64,000 nucleotides of DNA. Source: Desmodus rotundus (Eukaryota > Chordata > Mammalia > Chiroptera > Phyllostomidae). Each line of letters starts with the position of its first letter. Positions within the stretch are counted from its first letter, which is position 1. The notes under the pieces are model-generated. The model ran no database searches and was not told the origin of the DNA. It saw only the letters and a program-made list of their open reading frames with translations. The position numbers and the translations under genes are program-made. The stretch spans positions 10,655,199 to 10,719,198 of the forward strand of contig NC_071389.1 in assembly GCF_022682495.2 (NCBI RefSeq), given 5' to 3'. Shown piece by piece: positions 63,321-64,000 of the stretch.

Positions 63321-64000
63321 TTTGCAGATGGGGCTCCCAAGGCCACACAGTGAGTGGGGTGCAGGACCTGGCCCAAGACCTCTTGTTGCAGAATTAATTC
63401 CCCTGGCACCTTGGAGTTTCCCTGTTCCTTCCTGCCTCCCTATCTGGCATCTGCTCCACCCCAACCTCAGCCCCAGGGACTCCCCTGCTCTCCTGACCCT
63501 CATACTTGGTCCCCTCTCTGTCCCGTCCCTCTCCCTAGCTGTGAACATTTCAAGGGGGATGGGTGTTCTTAGCTGCCCTCAGAGTTCTGCTGGGGCAGCT
63601 GGCGCTTCTGGCAGCATGAGAGAGCTGGGCCACTGTCTCCCAGGGCATCGGCAGGTCGGGCCTGAGTGCCAACCCTAACCCCTGTGCAGTCTCGGCCAGT
63701 CACCCACTCTGCCCTGCTATGTCCACCTGATGACCAGGGCGAGCACTTCCTTTGCAGGGAGGGCAGCCTGTGTCCCACCCCTAGCCCAGCCAGGCCTGTC
63801 ATCCCACTTGTCTTTTCCTCCAGCCAGTCCCTCATCCCAGAACCTTCTCGTGGGCCCAGCTAGTGGGAAAGTAACCTCTGGTTCTCTTCTGCACACCGTC
63901 TCTGCTGCTTTCTTTCCTTGCCCTGTTTCCTCCCTCCAATATCTGGCCTCTCCTAGCCCCCTACCTGTTAACCTCCCCGGCCTCCCACCCCATTAGCACC
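63321..64000 (+). other. unique part of intron 7 to window end
   Basis: G+C-rich and pyrimidine-rich sequence without a repeat family or coding signal that I can support. PAX7's next exon is not reached. Confidence 0.5.

Larger units (their letters stand above)
52970..64000 (+). other. PAX7: PAX7 intron 7, 5' part
   Basis: Eleven kilobases after the exon 7 donor, with no sign of the next exon. In human PAX7 the corresponding intron hosts the breakpoints of the PAX7-FOXO1 fusion of alveolar rhabdomyosarcoma. The portion here holds a LINE-1 fragment, several MIRs, a 145-bp direct duplication and two AT-rich candidate regulatory islands. Confidence 0.88.

Overview
The window is nuclear DNA from a mammal, most likely a yangochiropteran (microbat-type) bat. 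The mammalian part rests on three exons of the paired-box/homeobox gene PAX7 on the + strand and on dozens of worn MIR, L2 and MER5-type repeats. The bat part rests on two minus-strand, tRNA-derived VES-type SINEs, each with a clear target-site duplication, and on a LINE-1 3' fragment of a type I associate with bat genomes. I cannot name the species.

The only protein-coding sequence I can support is three consecutive PAX7 exons: exon 5 (44606-44805, 200 bp), exon 6 (51466-51631, 166 bp) and exon 7 (52767-52969, 203 bp). Exons 5 and 6 together encode the complete 60-residue paired-class homeodomain (Ser at position 50). Exons 6 and 7 encode the start of the C-terminal transactivation region. 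Splice phases are mutually consistent (1/0/1/0), all junctions are canonical, and residues diagnostic of PAX7 rather than PAX3 are present. The paired domain, the octapeptide and the last coding exons are not in the window. It therefore starts inside the long intron 4 and ends inside the long intron 7.

Layout: 1-9100 is almost free of transposons. It carries AT-rich blocks with SOX-, TCF- and homeodomain-type words, several same-strand purine (GA) tracts, and two compact CpG-island-like segments (5221-5580 and 8500-8960). I read it as regulatory intron sequence. From 9100 to 44605, ordinary intron with many ancient repeats alternates with repeat-free AT-richer islands near 16.1, 18.2, 21.5, 28.6-29.2, 30.5-31.0, 33.0, 39.7 and 42.7 kb that look like candidate conserved elements. 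Intron 5 (6660 bp) and intron 6 (1135 bp) are repeat-rich and plain. The first 11 kb of intron 7 contain the LINE-1 fragment, further MIRs, a local 145-bp direct duplication and two candidate regulatory islands, each with a perfect octamer ATGCAAAT.

I found no second gene, non-coding RNA gene, CRISPR array, operon or novel multi-gene system. The interest lies in cis-regulatory candidates and local sequence structure around a myogenic and neural-crest regulator. Conservation could not be tested without alignments, so every regulatory call is inference from composition and motifs.
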